Below are positions 63,859 through 64,000 of a DNA stretch of 64,000 bases, piece after piece (the stretch's first letter is position 1; each line of letters begins with the position of its first letter). Origin of the DNA: Rhabditoides inermis. Taxonomy: Eukaryota > Nematoda > Chromadorea > Rhabditida > Rhabditidae. Position numbers and translations under genes: made by a program. The stretch lies in assembly GCA_963966185.1 (NCBI GenBank), contig CAWZYM010000408.1:332501-396500 (forward strand), in the 5' to 3' direction. The notes under the pieces are model-generated. The model made no database searches and was not told the DNA's origin. It was given only the letters and a program-made list of their open reading frames with translations.

Positions 63859-64000
63859 TTTATGACGAGAAAGTGAAAGATCAGAGAGTATAAGAAAATG
63901 CATATATGTATCAGTGAACAATGTATTATTATAATTACTGATCTACTGATAGAGTTTTAACGCGGAGGCGCGCGGAGCGTGCCGGAGCGCCTCCTATGTG
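63859..64000 (+). repeat. A-monomer array, cut by the window end
   Basis: Starts in mid-monomer (ACGAGAAAGTGAAAGATCAG) and includes TTTTAACGCGGAGGCGCGCG, matching 45053-45190. It continues beyond the window. Confidence 0.88.

Overview
The window looks like non-coding, repetitive eukaryotic DNA, probably animal and possibly arthropod; that guess rests only on general sequence style. No protein-coding gene, rRNA or tRNA could be supported. Bacterial features such as operons, ribosome-binding sites and terminators are absent. Nearly all of it is one composite satellite: about 16 head-to-tail units of roughly 2.4 to 6.2 kb, all in the same orientation.

Each complete unit, read on the + strand, has the same order. 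(1) HP, a short perfect GC-rich hairpin with stem CTAGCGCGC and loop GAA. (2) C, a complex non-tandem 'core' of about 0.85-0.89 kb. (3) A (CT)n-rich tract, usually followed by a short AT-rich linker and sometimes a second CT tract. (4) An array of a 139-141 bp monomer (A) and/or a 110 bp monomer (B). (5) Often a (GA)n-bearing module. (6) A tail (T, two types) of about 0.25 kb that runs into the next HP. Hairpins lie at 2019, 5133, 7928, 11089, 15856, 21997, 25806, 29104 (variant), 35333, 38449, 42298, 45702, 48435, 50855, 53823, 59549 and 62296.

Two regions break the pattern. At 25827-29103 an island with mostly unique sequence plus a 64 bp minisatellite sits between two hairpins. At 32558-34476 one A monomer is split by two related insertions in opposite orientation. 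Each has a GAGAGGGCGC-type hairpin at its outer end, a G-quadruplex-prone run inside, and a perfect ~100 bp foldback at its inner end; 34 bp of the A monomer lie between them.

The main interpretive result is that the hairpin behaves as the unit boundary. A 3.1 kb block (2019-5153 and 35333-38469) is duplicated with both edges at hairpins; tail types and core 5' classes are shuffled across the hairpin; most junctions read CTAG|TC. A GCGCGC-GAA-GCG hairpin core is also embedded in every A monomer, and partly in B. This fits a rolling-circle (Helitron/Helentron-like) non-autonomous element that expanded in tandem and whose own terminal hairpin seeded the satellite. That model is inference; unequal crossing-over of an ordinary macrosatellite is the main alternative. 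Module edges are accurate to about 10-20 bp except for hairpins and foldback arms, which were read base by base.
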